A stretch of DNA of 58,507 nt from Chara braunii (taxonomy: Eukaryota > Streptophyta > Charophyceae > Charales > Characeae), in contig BFEA01000669.1 of NCBI GenBank assembly GCA_003427395.1, positions 387,554-446,060 of the forward strand, in the 5' to 3' direction. Below, in pieces: positions 1 through 10,720 of this stretch. Position numbers and translations under genes: made by a program. A model generated the notes under the pieces. It had not been told where the DNA came from, searched no databases, and saw only the letters and a list, made by a program, of their open reading frames with translations. Position 1 is the stretch's first letter, and every line of letters begins with the position of its first letter.

Positions 1-19
1 CCAGTATTCTTTTTCTCTG

Positions 20-130
20 CAAGGAGCAGCATTCTCTGTCTCTCCAAGCAGCGGCATTCTCTCTCTCTCTCTCTCCAAGCAGCAGCATTCATTGCTGTGG
101 TGGAAGAACTTCTCCACCAAGCAGCAGTGA
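20..130. repeat. AGCAGC/CTCT imperfect tandem repeat
   Basis: Three imperfect units of the type CCAAGCAGCAGCATTC, separated by CT runs. No coding signal is seen in the first 200 bases. Confidence 0.6.
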
Positions 131-203
131 AGCGACCCAGCCAGCACAAGTTCCAGTGTTCAACGTGTGCCGTTCTAGCGCACATGGGCTGGCTGGCACA
201 TGT

Positions 204-375
204 TGACCACATAGAAAACAGCGGTTAAGTGTGCTGGTCAACTCAAGTTGACCTCTGATTGACCACACAGAAAACCGTGGTCAAGTGTGCTGGTCAACTC
301 AAGTTGACCTCTTGATTGACCACACAGAAAACTGTGGTCAAGTCAACTCTGCTGGTCAATCAAGTTGACCTATGA
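204..375. repeat. Minisatellite, about 57 bp x 3
   Basis: Three tandem units start at 204, 260 and 317 with TGACCACAnAGAAAAC. Each carries the small palindrome TCAACTCAAGTTGA or a variant of it. The units differ by several substitutions, so the array is not recent. Confidence 0.85.
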
Positions 376-400
376 CTATGGTGGTCTGTTTTTGCCGTTC

Positions 401-509
401 TACCATCTTCCCCCGAACATAACGCACCCTAAAAATGAATGTATTCGAGTTATACTTCTGGCCAGATACAGCCAAAATGAGGGTGCGTTGTGTTTGGGGG
501 AAGACGGTA
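401..509. mobile_element. MITE family A, copy 1
   Basis: A 105-bp palindromic element (403-507) flanked by TA on both sides. The left end CCATCTTCCCCCGAACATAA and the right end are imperfect inverted repeats of about 30 bp. TA flanks and short inverted repeats without a coding region are typical of non-autonomous Tc1/mariner/pogo-type DNA elements; the superfamily is inferred. Near-identical copies occur at 30388-30492 and elsewhere in the window. Confidence 0.85.
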
Positions 510-812
510 GCTTTGGCTTTGCCGGCGGGCACAAGTTTACCAGACAGTAAGCAGTGGTCGGCTGTGCTGTGCTGGTCAACTTGCGTGGGCAGTCGGCACT
601 CCCAAGCTAGAATGTATCATCGAGGGGGATTTGGGGAAGGAGTGGGGGGAAGGGCGGGGGGAAGTGGGGGAGGAAAGGGTCGTGCAGCTGAGAGCACTTA
701 AACTGACACGCAACATCCCCTCCCGGGGGGTTATCCGGCACCGGGGGGGTATCGGGCACCCAGGGGTTATCCGGCAACGAAGGCTGAATGCAGGGGGTTT
801 CTTTCCTTCTTT

Positions 813-899
813 TTTTCCTTCTTTCTTCTTCTTCTTTCTTCTTCTTCTTCTTCTTCTTCTTCTTCTTCTTCTTCTTCTTCTTCTTCTTCCTTTTACTTC
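813..899. repeat. (TTC)n microsatellite
   Basis: A long pyrimidine TTC run interrupted by a few T-rich blocks. Long open frames crossing it are an artefact of the repeat. Confidence 0.9.
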
Positions 900-1158
900 T
901 TTTTTGTCCTGATCTCAGAAAACTTTCTGTGGTTCCTGGATGGTGCAGAATATTGCGGGCGCGATTGGAGTACCTCAGGGACTGCTTTCAAATCAAGGAA
1001 AATGAGTTTTTGACATTCGATGCAGTGGTAAGTGCTGGGACTGATTTACAAAATGAAAAAAAAAAGTGAAAGTAAACAAGAACAAGGTCCTGGAAAGACT
1101 TGTGAAGGTATATGCAAATTTGTCCAGAACTCCAAGGCTGCAATCAGTGTGAAACCAT

Positions 1159-1326
1159 ATCTTCTTCTTCTTCTTCTTCTTCTTCTTCTTCTTCTTCTTC
1201 TTCTTCTTCTTCTTCTTCTTCTTCTTCTTCTTCTTCTTCCTCCTCCTCCTCCTCCGTTGTCGGTCTTCTTCTTCTTCTTCTTCTTCTTCTTCTTCTTCTT
1301 CTTCTTCTTCTTCTTCTTCTTCTTCT

Positions 1327-1364
<38 letters not shown>

Positions 1365-1373
1365 TGCTTCTGT
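1159..1373. repeat. (TTC)n-(TCC)n-(TTC)n-(CTG)n compound microsatellite
   Basis: Two long TTC tracts are joined by a short TCC tract and a unique spacer (CGTTGTCGG), then followed by about a dozen CTG/CTT units. Poly-Glu, poly-Lys, poly-Ser or poly-Leu frames here reflect the repeat only. Confidence 0.95.
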
Positions 1374-2138
1374 TTTCTGTGTGAACCGTGAACGTTTGGG
1401 GGATGAGGCATTTGGTCTGATTCTGATTCTGATGTCATCAATTGACAGAGGCAAGCAGCGCAGTGTGTGGGGCGTGTTATTCGTTCCAAGTCAGACTACG
1501 GTATGATGATCTTCGCTGACAAAAGGTGTGTGAATTATTTTCCCCCACCCACTCCCTCCCACTCCCACTCACTCCCACCCACTTCCGTCTATCTGGTGAA
1601 GAGGGGCTCCAACTCTTTGCTGGATCCTGTTTCACTACTTCCTGTTCCTTTCCCGTTTCCGTATGTCTTGTTTACTGTCTCCATTTTTTATTTTTTCATT
1701 GCCTTTGCTCCATTTCCCTTTTCTGGTTTCTGTTTTGCGCTCTCCTTTTTGCTTCTCCAGTTCTTTGTTTCCGCTCGTCCTTTTTCTTTTTCTTCTGTTT
1801 CTATGCTTCGTTCCCCTTCTCCAGATTGATTTTTCTGTTTCGCGGCTTTCACCGCCATAGCCGTTTACACTTTTCCATCTCCCTTTTATTTACAAAAAAA
1901 AAAATGATGTGCGCAATCCTGCTTGCCTCTTTCGAATTCCCGGCCTGTTTTCTGTTTTTGATCGTTTGTTCTCCCTCTGTGTCGCATGCCACAACAAGTA
2001 ATCCACCAGCCCAACCACAAGAGTCGAGAGTAAAATGAGTAGATCTCACAGGCAATACGTAGCAGTGCGTCTCTTGTTTTCTAACTCATAAACCTAGAAG
2101 AGAAAAAGACTCAAAAAGCACCGTCGTAACATACGAAC

Positions 2139-2398
2139 CATACTTGCAAGCGGACGCTGTCCGGGCGGTTCCGCACGTGCGGCAGACCGCCGGACCGGAC
2201 CCGTGCGGCAGACCGCCGGACCGGACCCGTGCGGCGCACAAATGTGCGCCCGGCGACCAGTTACGCCCCCCCCCCCCCCCCCAAAAAAAAAAAAAAAAAA
2301 CCGCCCCCGTCCGGTCCGGGGGGAGGGTGCCGCACGCGGCAAAGCGGACCGGACCGGACGCTCGTCCGTTCTGTCTGCTTGCAAGTATGATACAAACA
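2139..2398. mobile_element. GC-rich fold-back element with inverted ends
   Basis: The left end ATACTTGCAAGCGGAC and the right end GTCTGCTTGCAAGTAT are inverted repeats about 230 bp apart. Inside lie two tandem 26-bp units (GCGGCAGACCGCCGGACCGG followed by ACCCGT, from about 2179) and a matching inverted GGACCGGACCGGACG block near 2345-2360. A C18/A18 junction lies in the middle. It may be a MITE or a simple fold-back; no target duplication could be fixed. Confidence 0.6.
2265..2300. repeat. C(18)A(18) homopolymer junction
   Basis: Eighteen C followed directly by eighteen A. A similar junction in reverse complement lies at 54178-54215. Confidence 0.9.
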
Positions 2399-2706
2399 CA
2401 TGCGCACGCAGAGAGATGCTTTTGTAATCCCAATGATTCCATAACAGAGCTTTGTTGCGAAAGAAAAAAAAAAAAACAGAAAGGCACTAACAATGCCTAA
2501 CATCATAACATGCCTTTAAAAAAAAAGAAAAAGAAAAAGGAAAAGGAAAAAACGAAAAGGCGCTCACATGTCCAAATTCACACAAGGTCGACCAAGCTGC
2601 ACGGGCGATTCGTGGCGAAGGCCCGTCCAGCAAACCTAGGTGCACTGCCAATTCCTCCTTTTCTGTTGCCATATATTCATTCTGGTTCCAAATGACTCTG
2701 TCCAAC

Positions 2707-3060
2707 TTACACCATCTCCGATTACACCTCTGCTCCCACCGCTTACTCATGCGGACGAAGCTGTGCGGGGATCATGTTGTCTTCCATTTCCCGCTTGTCC
2801 ATTCCGCTTTCTCTTTTGCGTATCCGTTCCTCGTTTGTCCAGTTTGTCGTTCCCGCTCGTCTCGCACCCTCTTGTCCTGTTCCTCGTCTTCATTTCCCCG
2901 TGCCGATTATCTTTTCAGACTTTTCTGTTCCTGTACATACCCATTTCCATTTTTTTTCCATCTCCGTTTGTTCTGTTTGTGGCTCCCATTTGTATTTCTC
3001 CATTTCGCTTTTCCACCTTGCTCCCACCGCTTGCTCATGCGGACGAATCTGTACATACCT
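2707..3060. repeat. Direct repeat pair around pyrimidine-rich DNA
   Basis: The sequence CTCCCACCGCTTACTCATGC followed by GGACGAA appears near 2730 and again, with one change, near 3021. The DNA between them is C/T rich and has no convincing gene. Confidence 0.55.
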
Positions 3061-3062
3061 GT

Positions 3063-3116
3063 ACAGAGCTATGCCATGACAGTTAAAAAATCCTAACTCC
3101 CATGGCATAGCTCTGT
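3063..3116. repeat. Perfect 16-bp inverted repeat (hairpin)
   Basis: ACAGAGCTATGCCATG at 3063-3078 is perfectly complementary to 3101-3116 across a 22-base loop. It borders the GTCAGAAA minisatellite that starts at 3117. Confidence 0.85.
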
Positions 3117-3296
3117 AAACTGTCAGAAAGAGTCAGAAAATGTCAGGAAGTGTCAAAAAACTGTCAGAAAGAGTCAGATAATGTCAGAACGTGTCAAAAA
3201 CTGTCAGAAAGAGTCAGAAAATGTCAGAGAGAGTCAGAAAATGTCAGAAAGTGTCAAAAACTGTCAGAAATAGTCAGAAAATGTCAGAGAGAGTCG
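3117..3296. repeat. GTCAGAAA-type minisatellite
   Basis: About sixteen units of the form (A/C)TGTCAGAAAGAGTCAGAAA with 9-11 bp spacing. Short open frames across it (repeated KxSEx-like peptides) arise from the repeat. Confidence 0.9.
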
Positions 3297-3879
3297 GGAA
3301 GTACACACACATGGAAAACCCCTCTGGAGAATCTTTCAGCCAGGGTTTTGGCATCGTAAACTCTCAGTGCTCACTCACAGAAGGACTTCTTTTCTGACTG
3401 TATCTAGTCATAGTGGAGGTCAAATTCAGTCCAGAAGGTCCTCACATGAGTATATGCCATGCCCGCCAGTCTTTGAAAGCGCGGAGCTATTCATGTGTGT
3501 GCTTTTCTAGGGGGGCCCTGCGACTGTAGGAGTCCTGAAAACGGAGCAGATCAGATGCAATGCATCCCAGCGTGCTTCCTGTGACCTGGAGTGAGTATTA
3601 TAGGAACTGGACCTGGACCAGGTGCAATGTTTCCCAGGTACAGTTCCATGGCACTTGGGCTCTTGCAGGTACAGTTGGCAGCATGGTAAGCAGCGCAGAC
3701 TTCCCTGGAGCCGATGCTCATCATTGGGTCTGCTGCACGTGCCATGAGGACACAAAGCAGTCCAAGATCAATGCACCTGGAACTGGAGCTGGGCTTGAAT
3801 TGAACCTGGATCTGTACTCAGGAACTGAACCTGCTAATGTCCATGCTCTGTTCTGAAGGAAACTGAGATAATATAATGG

Positions 3880-4435
3880 ATAACCACACTGAATTGAAAC
3901 TGGATCGCAACTTGGACTGGAACTAGAACTGAAACAAGAACTGGAAGGGTTTAGGTTTAGGGTTTAGGGTTTAGGGTTTAGGGAACTGGAACTGGAACTG
4001 GAAGTGGAAGTGGAACTAGAACTAGAACTAGAACTAAAATGGAACTGGATCTAGAACTGGAAGGGGACCTAGGACTGGAACTGGAACTAGAACTGGAACT
4101 AGAACTGGAAGGGAACAGGGACCAGACCTGGGACTGGAACTGGAACTGGAACTGAAGCAGGAACTGCACTGAACACATACACTTGTCTTCTCCAGGAAGA
4201 ATTCGAACTGGAACTGGATCTGGAACTGGATCTGGAACTGGATCTGGAACTGAACTCAACTGGAACTGGATCTGGAACTGAACTCAACTGGAACTGGAAG
4301 TGGAACCGGAACCAGAACCGGAACTGGAACTGAAGTGGAACTGAAGTGGAACTGAAGTGGAACTGAAGTGGAACTGAAGTGGAAGTGGAAGTGGAACTGG
4401 AACTGGAACTGGAACTGGAACTGAAGACGGAAAAA
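3880..4435. repeat. (GGAACT)n hexanucleotide array
   Basis: More than 60 imperfect GGAACT, GGATCT and AGAACT hexamers run over about 550 bp, interrupted by a telomere-type block (3947-3983) and by unique sequence near 4160-4195. The same hexamer family makes up the repeat-coding part of the AP2 gene (23280-24090) and occurs weakly at 16920-17290. No real gene is supported here. Confidence 0.9.
3947..3983 (+). repeat. Interstitial telomere-type repeat (TTTAGGG)
   Basis: GGG, then TTTAGG, then four TTTAGGG units; 37 bases embedded in the GGAACT hexamer array. TTTAGGG is the Arabidopsis-type telomere repeat of most land plants and many green algae, which supports a green-lineage source. Confidence 0.95.
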
Positions 4436-4639
4436 TGGCAAGTGGAATGGAAGCTCACTGTGGTGTTTTGCAGGTACACTCGGCATGACAAGCGGTCCAA
4501 GCTTCCTGGATGGATTCTTTCTCAGTTGAAAGACGCACATGTCAACCTCAGCACTGACATGGCTGTGCACATTGCCAAGGAGGTAGCCTCTCATCTCATC
4601 CTTTCTACCCGCAATGCATAATAGCCTTAATAGCATTTT

Positions 4640-4927
4640 TACTATTTTTTACTATTTTGTTACTTTTTTTTTTTTTTTTTTTTTTANCTATTCTTTTAGA
4701 CTTTTACTATTTTTTTCCTAATTTTTTTACTATTGTTTTACTTTTTTTTTTACTACTTTTTAACTTTTAACTCATTTTTAAACTCTTTAGTGTCTACTTC
4801 CTCGGGGTTCTGAGAAATGCAGAACGATCCGAGGTTACTTCTCCTTCGCTGTGTAAAGGATGTCCTGAAGGACTCTCTGTTCTGTCTTTTTTTTTTTTTT
4901 TTTTTTTGTGGTTTTTTTTTTTTAATA

Positions 4928-4958
<31 letters not shown>

Positions 4959-4975
4959 GTATTTGTGTCTTGGTT
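4640..4975. repeat. T-rich low-complexity tract
   Basis: Runs of T broken by ACTATTT motifs, with one unresolved base at 4687. The lysine-rich minus-strand frame here is repeat-derived. Confidence 0.85.
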
Positions 4976-4989
4976 GCAGCAGACCCACT

Positions 4990-6050
4990 GCTGCATATCA
5001 TATAGTCAACAGACTCAACACTAATTTAGTTGTTGTTTTTTTAACTTGTTTTCCTATCGTTATGTTTATCAATTGTAATCCGTTTTACTTTATATATTCT
5101 TGCTAATCTTCTACAAGTTCTACTAGACTAGTCAGGAATATAATAATATTATAAAATTTATAATTCAAATATTGGAATGTAGAAATAACAAAAGTTGCGA
5201 AATGCCGCTCTCCCCCATGCAGGTGGATCTTCTTATCATTCAATTTTTCTAACCTTTTTTTTTTTCCCTTTTTCCCTCCGATGGTCTGTCTATGTGTTCC
5301 ATAGTTCCTGCGCAAAATGGCTCAACCATTCGACAAAAGCAGCTCAAAGAACAGCACGCTCTTGTCGCAAGCCGACGTGGAGTCCATGCAGAAGATGGCC
5401 GACGGTTGACTTTGGAGCGCCCGTTGACTTCCGCACACTCTTCTGTTCCAGGTGAATTGTTGTTGATCTGACAATCCATGCCCTATGAGGACGACCACAT
5501 ATGCCCTCTGCTGAATCATCGCGCAGACGTCAGTCACTGGCCGCAGGTTCAGCCGCTGCATGCATACGTGCTAATGCCAGGTGTTGCCAGGGGTCACAGG
5601 GTGTCGTCGGTCTATCCTCGCACGAATGCATGCTGGCACTTGCATGCTGGAGAAGACGACAGGCACTGCACACACACACGTCGGATGCTGCATGCAGGTT
5701 TCAGTCGAAGGAGCAGCAGTCAGCAACCTTCATTTTTCTCTTGCTGCGAGTTGGTAGAAATACTGGTGTCTGTCGACATGTCAGCAGCTGCAGGCGTAGT
5801 CGTTGCAGACGTCAGAGGTCGCATGCAGTCGTCAGCTGCTCGTTGACCATGCATCTTCGTTGCTAGTCTCGCAAGTAGAAAAGACGAGGAGGCCATGCGA
5901 GTATCCGGCAGAGGATCTGCCAGGTAAAGATCGGCAACGAGCTGTCGGCGATCAAATACTGTGTTCAGCAGGTCCAGCGTGCCAGACGGCGAGAACAGGG
6001 TACACGGTTCAAGAGAATGAATGTGAAAGCAGCAGCCTCGCCCTTCTGGA
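4990..6050. other. No supported gene
   Basis: Mixed-composition DNA with a few poly-T tracts and scattered short open frames of 60-140 codons. None shows a recognisable domain or a consistent frame. Confidence 0.5.
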
Positions 6051-6164
6051 TGCTTCCAAAGGTTGTTGCTCCCTGTTCGTTTTTTTTTTTTTTTTTTTTT
6101 TTTTTAACGACGTCAGAGTTTATTTCAGTTTCTTGCAGAAGGTTGGAGCACCCGTGCGGGAAGA

Positions 6165-6325
6165 CAAAGTCACGTGGGACCAGAATGTGGAACCCGGAAG
6201 GCACATGAGCACCCATGTGGCTCCAGAATGATGTGGGACCGGATCGTGGCACCAAAATGTGGGACCAGAATGTGGGACCAGAATGTGGGAGCAGAATGAT
6301 GCAGGAGCAGAAAGTGGGATCAGGA
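6165..6325 (+). repeat. GTGGGACCAGAAT minisatellite
   Basis: About ten imperfect 13-bp units; the clearest run is near 6258-6300 (AATGTGGGACCAGAATGTGG). Confidence 0.85.
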
Positions 6326-6829
6326 TGCAGGGCCACAAAGGGATTGGGAAGACGCAGCGATGCCTTTGGGACACTGACCTGCAACTTGAATAGACGATCC
6401 ACGACTCTTGTCGGAGGTGCAGAGGTGATGCACGGACAGGAACGCGGATTCTTTGTCCGTGGTACAAGCCTACAAGTGTAGATAAGCAGGAGGACCTAGA
6501 CTGCCGATCTTAGTCGAGAAGTGAATTGTGGATGATCTCACCTCTTCTAGGCCAGGATACGAAGTGGGCGCTTTGAACGGTTGTGGTCGCTCGGTTCAGT
6601 GATGAGCACCGGTACCGGGTCCGTATTCGGGATGACCCTGGAATGCACCCTGGATCTGAGAGAGTCTTGTTTGTCTTTTGCTGCAGCCGCTGCTGCAGGC
6701 TGGTGAGTTACGCTTGTATGGTACACTTACGTGGCCCCTTTCTGGTGGTCCTTGTACCAGAAAGGAAAGGAAAGAGTGCCAGAGGTTATGGGTCTGTAGC
6801 CCTGGAGCTTATTGTCCCATTCCTGGTCT

Positions 6830-7020
6830 GAAAGCCAAAGCTTATCGTCTTGTTCCTGGTCCAAATGCTAGAGCTGTCCAGACCAGGAATTATCGTCTTG
6901 TTCCTGGTCTGAGCTTATCTTGTTCTTGGTCCAAATGCTAGAGCTTATGGTGTTGTTCCATGGTCTGGACAGCTCTAGCACATGGATAGACCAGGAACAC
7001 GCAAGCCTAGCCTACCCTAG
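6830..7020. repeat. TTCCTGGTC repeats with a 19-bp perfect inverted repeat
   Basis: GCTAGAGCTGTCCAGACCA at 6867-6885 is exactly inverted at 6961-6979. Between and around them are repeats of CTTATCGTCTTGTTCCTGGT. This could form a long hairpin or be the remnant of a fold-back element. Confidence 0.8.
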
Positions 7021-7423
7021 CCTAGCCTCCTATATTCCATGCGCATTGCTCAACAATTCAAGCGCCAGTTCCATAGCCCAGGAACAAGCACCAGAACAAC
7101 CCCCCCCTCCTCCCACCCCGCCCCCTTGTTTTTTGTCAATGGTAGAGTGACAAGGGTGCAGAAATCAGTGTGGTCTCACCTGCTTGCATGTTCCTGGTCT
7201 ATCCATGTGAACAAGTGCATGCCAAGTTGTGATGGCAGCTCGAGCGCAGGGTCGTGCTCATTCGTTCGAGGAGAGGAGAGCTGTCTTTTTGTTTTTGTTT
7301 TTGTTTTTTTTCGGCCATAGTTTGATTGAAGAGGAGTCAGTAGACAAGGAGTGTCTGTTGTCTCCTCTGCTGGTGCTTGGTGCTTGGTGCTCAAGCCTTG
7401 AGTTTAAAATTGCAGGTGTCTGT

Positions 7424-7458
7424 TTTTTTTTTTTTTTGAAGAAGGGGGGTTTGAGAAA

Positions 7459-7497
<39 letters not shown>
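7424..7497. repeat. Poly-T and 35-base poly-G tracts
   Basis: A T run (from about 7421) is followed by GAAGGGGGG and then an unbroken run of 35 G (7462-7496). Such a tract could form G-quadruplexes but is also error-prone in assembly. Confidence 0.9.
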
Positions 7498-7499
<2 letters not shown>

Positions 7500-9140
7500 G
7501 GTGGGGGAGGCCAGATCAAATCAAAGTTCAAATGTCCATCATGGAGGCAGGGGAGCAGGTCTCATTTTGTGCTTTTTTTTTTTTTTTTTTTTTTCAATCA
7601 GATGTTGCTCTTGGATGTTGGGATTGGGGTAGGAGTTTTTTTTCCTCCAGGAAGAGTCTCTTAGAGCGTATTCAGAGTAGGTCTTTTTGACTGGATGTAT
7701 CGGACTGCAATTACGTCCGGTGATGGGCGTATCTGGCCGCAATCATGTCCAGAGCGGAGTCGAAAAGGTCCTAGTTTGAGGATGCTCTTAGGGGATCTTG
7801 TTTTCGAAGTCGCGGGTGCTGATTTCTGTGAGCGGAGTTTTCCAGGCGAATGTCATTGACTAGAGAATGTCTGTGTAAGAAGTAGGGTGTTTTCACACCG
7901 GCACTGTCAGGGATTTGGGTCGAATTGCGGACTAGATTCATCTAAATAGAGAGCTCTAGCATGAAGTAGGCTCTTATAGTTTGAGTCGCTCGAGGAACCA
8001 GAGTCATGGAAGCCCTGAAATAGTGAACCAGTGCAGAGAGGTTGAGTGCAATTTCCGCTCAAATCGGGGATCTCCCCTCCCAAACTTTCTATCCTTTCCC
8101 ACTACTTCTCTACCTCAACAGAAAACTTGAAACATCTATCTCCCTCCCTGCCCTCTAGAAGGCAACGAGTGACTTTGATGAAGTTTTATCCGATTTTGAG
8201 GAGTGAGAGAGGGAGGTCTGGGGGAGGTGAATTATGATTTTATTCTTTTTTTTTTTTTTTTTTTTTTTTTTTTGTTGGGGTTTTTTTCTCAAGGGGCCAA
8301 AATTTGCAGAATACCTTGGTTGTGCCTCTGCATACAAAATCTCCTTATTTTTCCGTTACTTTTTTTGTTTTTTTTTTTTTTGTGGCGGGTGGGGGTTCTC
8401 TTGGGGGGAGGGTTGTTGGCGATCGTCCAGGGTCTTGAAATTTCAAGTTTGCACAATTTGGACATGCTTTTGGAACTTGAGGTAGAATTTTGAAGTTAGT
8501 TAAATTAATTTGCTTCTTCTCCCCTCTCTCTTTTGCAATCGAGAGAACATGTCACATCACCGCACTTCTTACAGCGGCGTGGTTCAGCTCACAGCTAGAT
8601 AGGATTAGGGTATAGGTTGATTAAGTTGAGAGATGTTCCTGGCCGACACGTATGCTCACATACATGTGATCACACACATGCAATCACAGGCAACACCAAT
8701 CACCAATCATTGTCTGTTTCACACACGACATTGTACGGCAATGGAGCAAAAAACAACAACACTTTCTCTAGCGGAACATGGCATTGCCGACCGGTTTCGA
8801 CCGCCGCCACATGGGCTCGTCGGTGGATGTACTGCCTGCTGACTGACCTCTCGAGGCTGAGGTTGCCATCTCGAATCCGTGCTTTTGCATGGACGAGGGC
8901 CTTGGGCCCCGATGTACGGATGTGTAACTACTCTGTCAATGCCTTGTTCTTCTCACCCGCCGCCGTAGTCTCACTTCCTAACGCTCTGGAATGTTAGGGG
9001 TTCCAATGAGAGCTGCCCATCATTCGAGATCCGCGACGCGGGCCGAGTCACGGGCCCAGCATTCGAGATCTGTGAGGAGGGCCCACTCGATAACTGCTTC
9101 GAGTTGGGAGTGGGAGTGTATCCTGCCACTATTAGGTGCC
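7500..9140. other. No supported gene
   Basis: T-rich tracts (7575-7594, 8246-8273, 8358-8381) and otherwise unassigned DNA. Reading frames are short and shift between strands. Confidence 0.5.
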
Positions 9141-9146
9141 TCAATT

Positions 9147-9250
9147 CCTTTTTTTTTTTTTCTTTTTTTTTTTAACACAAGGCTCCAATCTATTCGTGGG
9201 GAGCAGCATGTGCTGGGAACCGGGCCCAGCGTCCCATTCAAAATCATATT
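9147..9250 (-). mobile_element. LINE-A 3' tail copy 1
   Basis: On the minus strand the sequence runs GACGCTGGGCCCGGTTCCCA, then CTGCTCCCCACGAATAGATT, GGAGCCTTGTG and a poly-A tract. This matches the 3' end of LINE-A at 34950-35026 and the copy at 39215-39291. It lacks the terminal stem-loop seen in copies 2-4. It is either a severely 5'-truncated LINE or a SINE sharing the LINE tail. Confidence 0.75.
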
Positions 9251-9557
9251 GAGAAATTGAGAAGTTTATGGAAAATCCTTGAGATCCCGGGACCATTACC
9301 CGGCTGCGTCTAAGAAAGACAACTGCTGCTGTACCCTATTCCCATCCTACCAGCTAGCCGCCTCACTAGTAGGACACTTGATATCCCACCTTCTCCTTCT
9401 CCCACTCACCTCGATCTCTTGAGAAAACGTCTGAGCAATACAGAAAGGATGGGAATAGACCACATAGGTCCTACAAATGCTCCAAAACCCTCGAAATCCC
9501 TAGCAAACCCTTCCAAAGCTGTCCAACACTGTGTTTACTACCTGCCGAGCTCTTCCA

Positions 9558-9705
9558 GGCCTCAGGCCTCACGCCCCCACATCCTGCTGGGTTACAGGGC
9601 AACACCACATTGGTCGTCCCGAGGAATGCCCACCCCAAAGCATCCCCAGATCTCTCTACCAGGCCTCACGCTCCTGCATCAGCAGGTCACAGGGCAACAC
9701 CCCAG
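9558..9705. repeat. Imperfect direct repeat (CCAGGCCTCA...GGGCAACACC)
   Basis: Two imperfect units of about 45 bp, around 9558-9605 and 9659-9702, each ending in ACAGGGCAACACC. The short proline/serine-rich frame over them is not convincing. Confidence 0.55.
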
Positions 9706-9759
9706 CACCGGCCAGCGTTGTTCTGGCATCGAACGGCCACAGATCACTCAGTATAACAG

Positions 9760-10720
9760 CATCGAAGCCACCTAAGACTCTAAGACAAAGTTGCTAGGAA
9801 TCCCCAGAGTCCTAAAACATTCTTAAGACTACCCGGCTTCGGCTAAAAAAGATAAATGTGTACAAGAGCACTAAAAAAATTATTGTAGCCTCCAAAGCTC
9901 GGATCGAAGGAGCATTCAGAACGAAGGAACCTCCTACTTTCGAGCCTTTAGCCTTTCGGCAACCCAACCCTACCTGCCTCACCCCTATATCCCGATGCCC
10001 AATCTCTACCCGGCCTCATGCCCCCAATTCCCACTTATAGTTGCATGTGTTTGTTTTCAAAACAAAGAGAGAGAGGGGGAAAAAAAAAAAAAGAAAAAAA
10101 AAAAAGACAATATACTCAAGGAGTCGAGGTACATGCTATCTGCAATTCAATGGCCAACGCTTCTTAGTGAGCAGCTGCTTTGCGAACGTTCGTGAATTTT
10201 GTGTTTTTTTTTTTAACTTTTTTTACCCTCAACTGCTCAATTTTCTTGGATTTTTATGCGATGCCAGTTTCTTTCCTTTCCGCGCGCACCCGCTTCCCCC
10301 CCCCCGGGGCCCATAAAAGGAAGGAAATTCAAGGAATTCGGTCATATATCATTCTCTCTCTTTTCTGGCCGTACAATCTCTCCCATGCCACGTAACTTCT
10401 CTTTTTCCTCCTCAAAGAAATGCTCGGGTCTATTCGATGGGGAGCAGTCTATCCATTTTCAGCGCGATGCGATCAAGCTAGACAGACAACGTCAACCTGT
10501 TCGCACCACCCATGCTGTACTCCACCCCTCTCCCTTCCATCCCTTGGAGTCTCTCCAACTCTGCCGGCCCGTCTCAAGCTGGCCGAGGTGGAACAGATTG
10601 GAAGGTGCAAAGTACAAAGTCCTTCACGTATTTATTTGTTTCTCCTTTTTTCTCTTAAAAAAGTCTTTGCGCAGATATCTACGTGATTGATCGTCATACA
10701 GTGTGTTGTAACTAGTAGTC
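9760..10720. other. No supported gene
   Basis: A-rich and T-rich tracts near 10078-10110 and 10200-10220 and otherwise unassigned sequence. No conserved domain is seen in any frame. Confidence 0.45.

Noticed and set aside
1046-1489. Open frames of 90-150 codons with poly-Lys, poly-Glu, poly-Leu or poly-Ser runs
   Set aside because: They are products of TTC, TCC and CTG microsatellites, open in several frames and on both strands.
5478-5866. Two overlapping 120-codon frames (5478-5846 and 5501-5866)
   Set aside because: They overlap in different frames, show no domain, and have no repeat or codon pattern favouring either.
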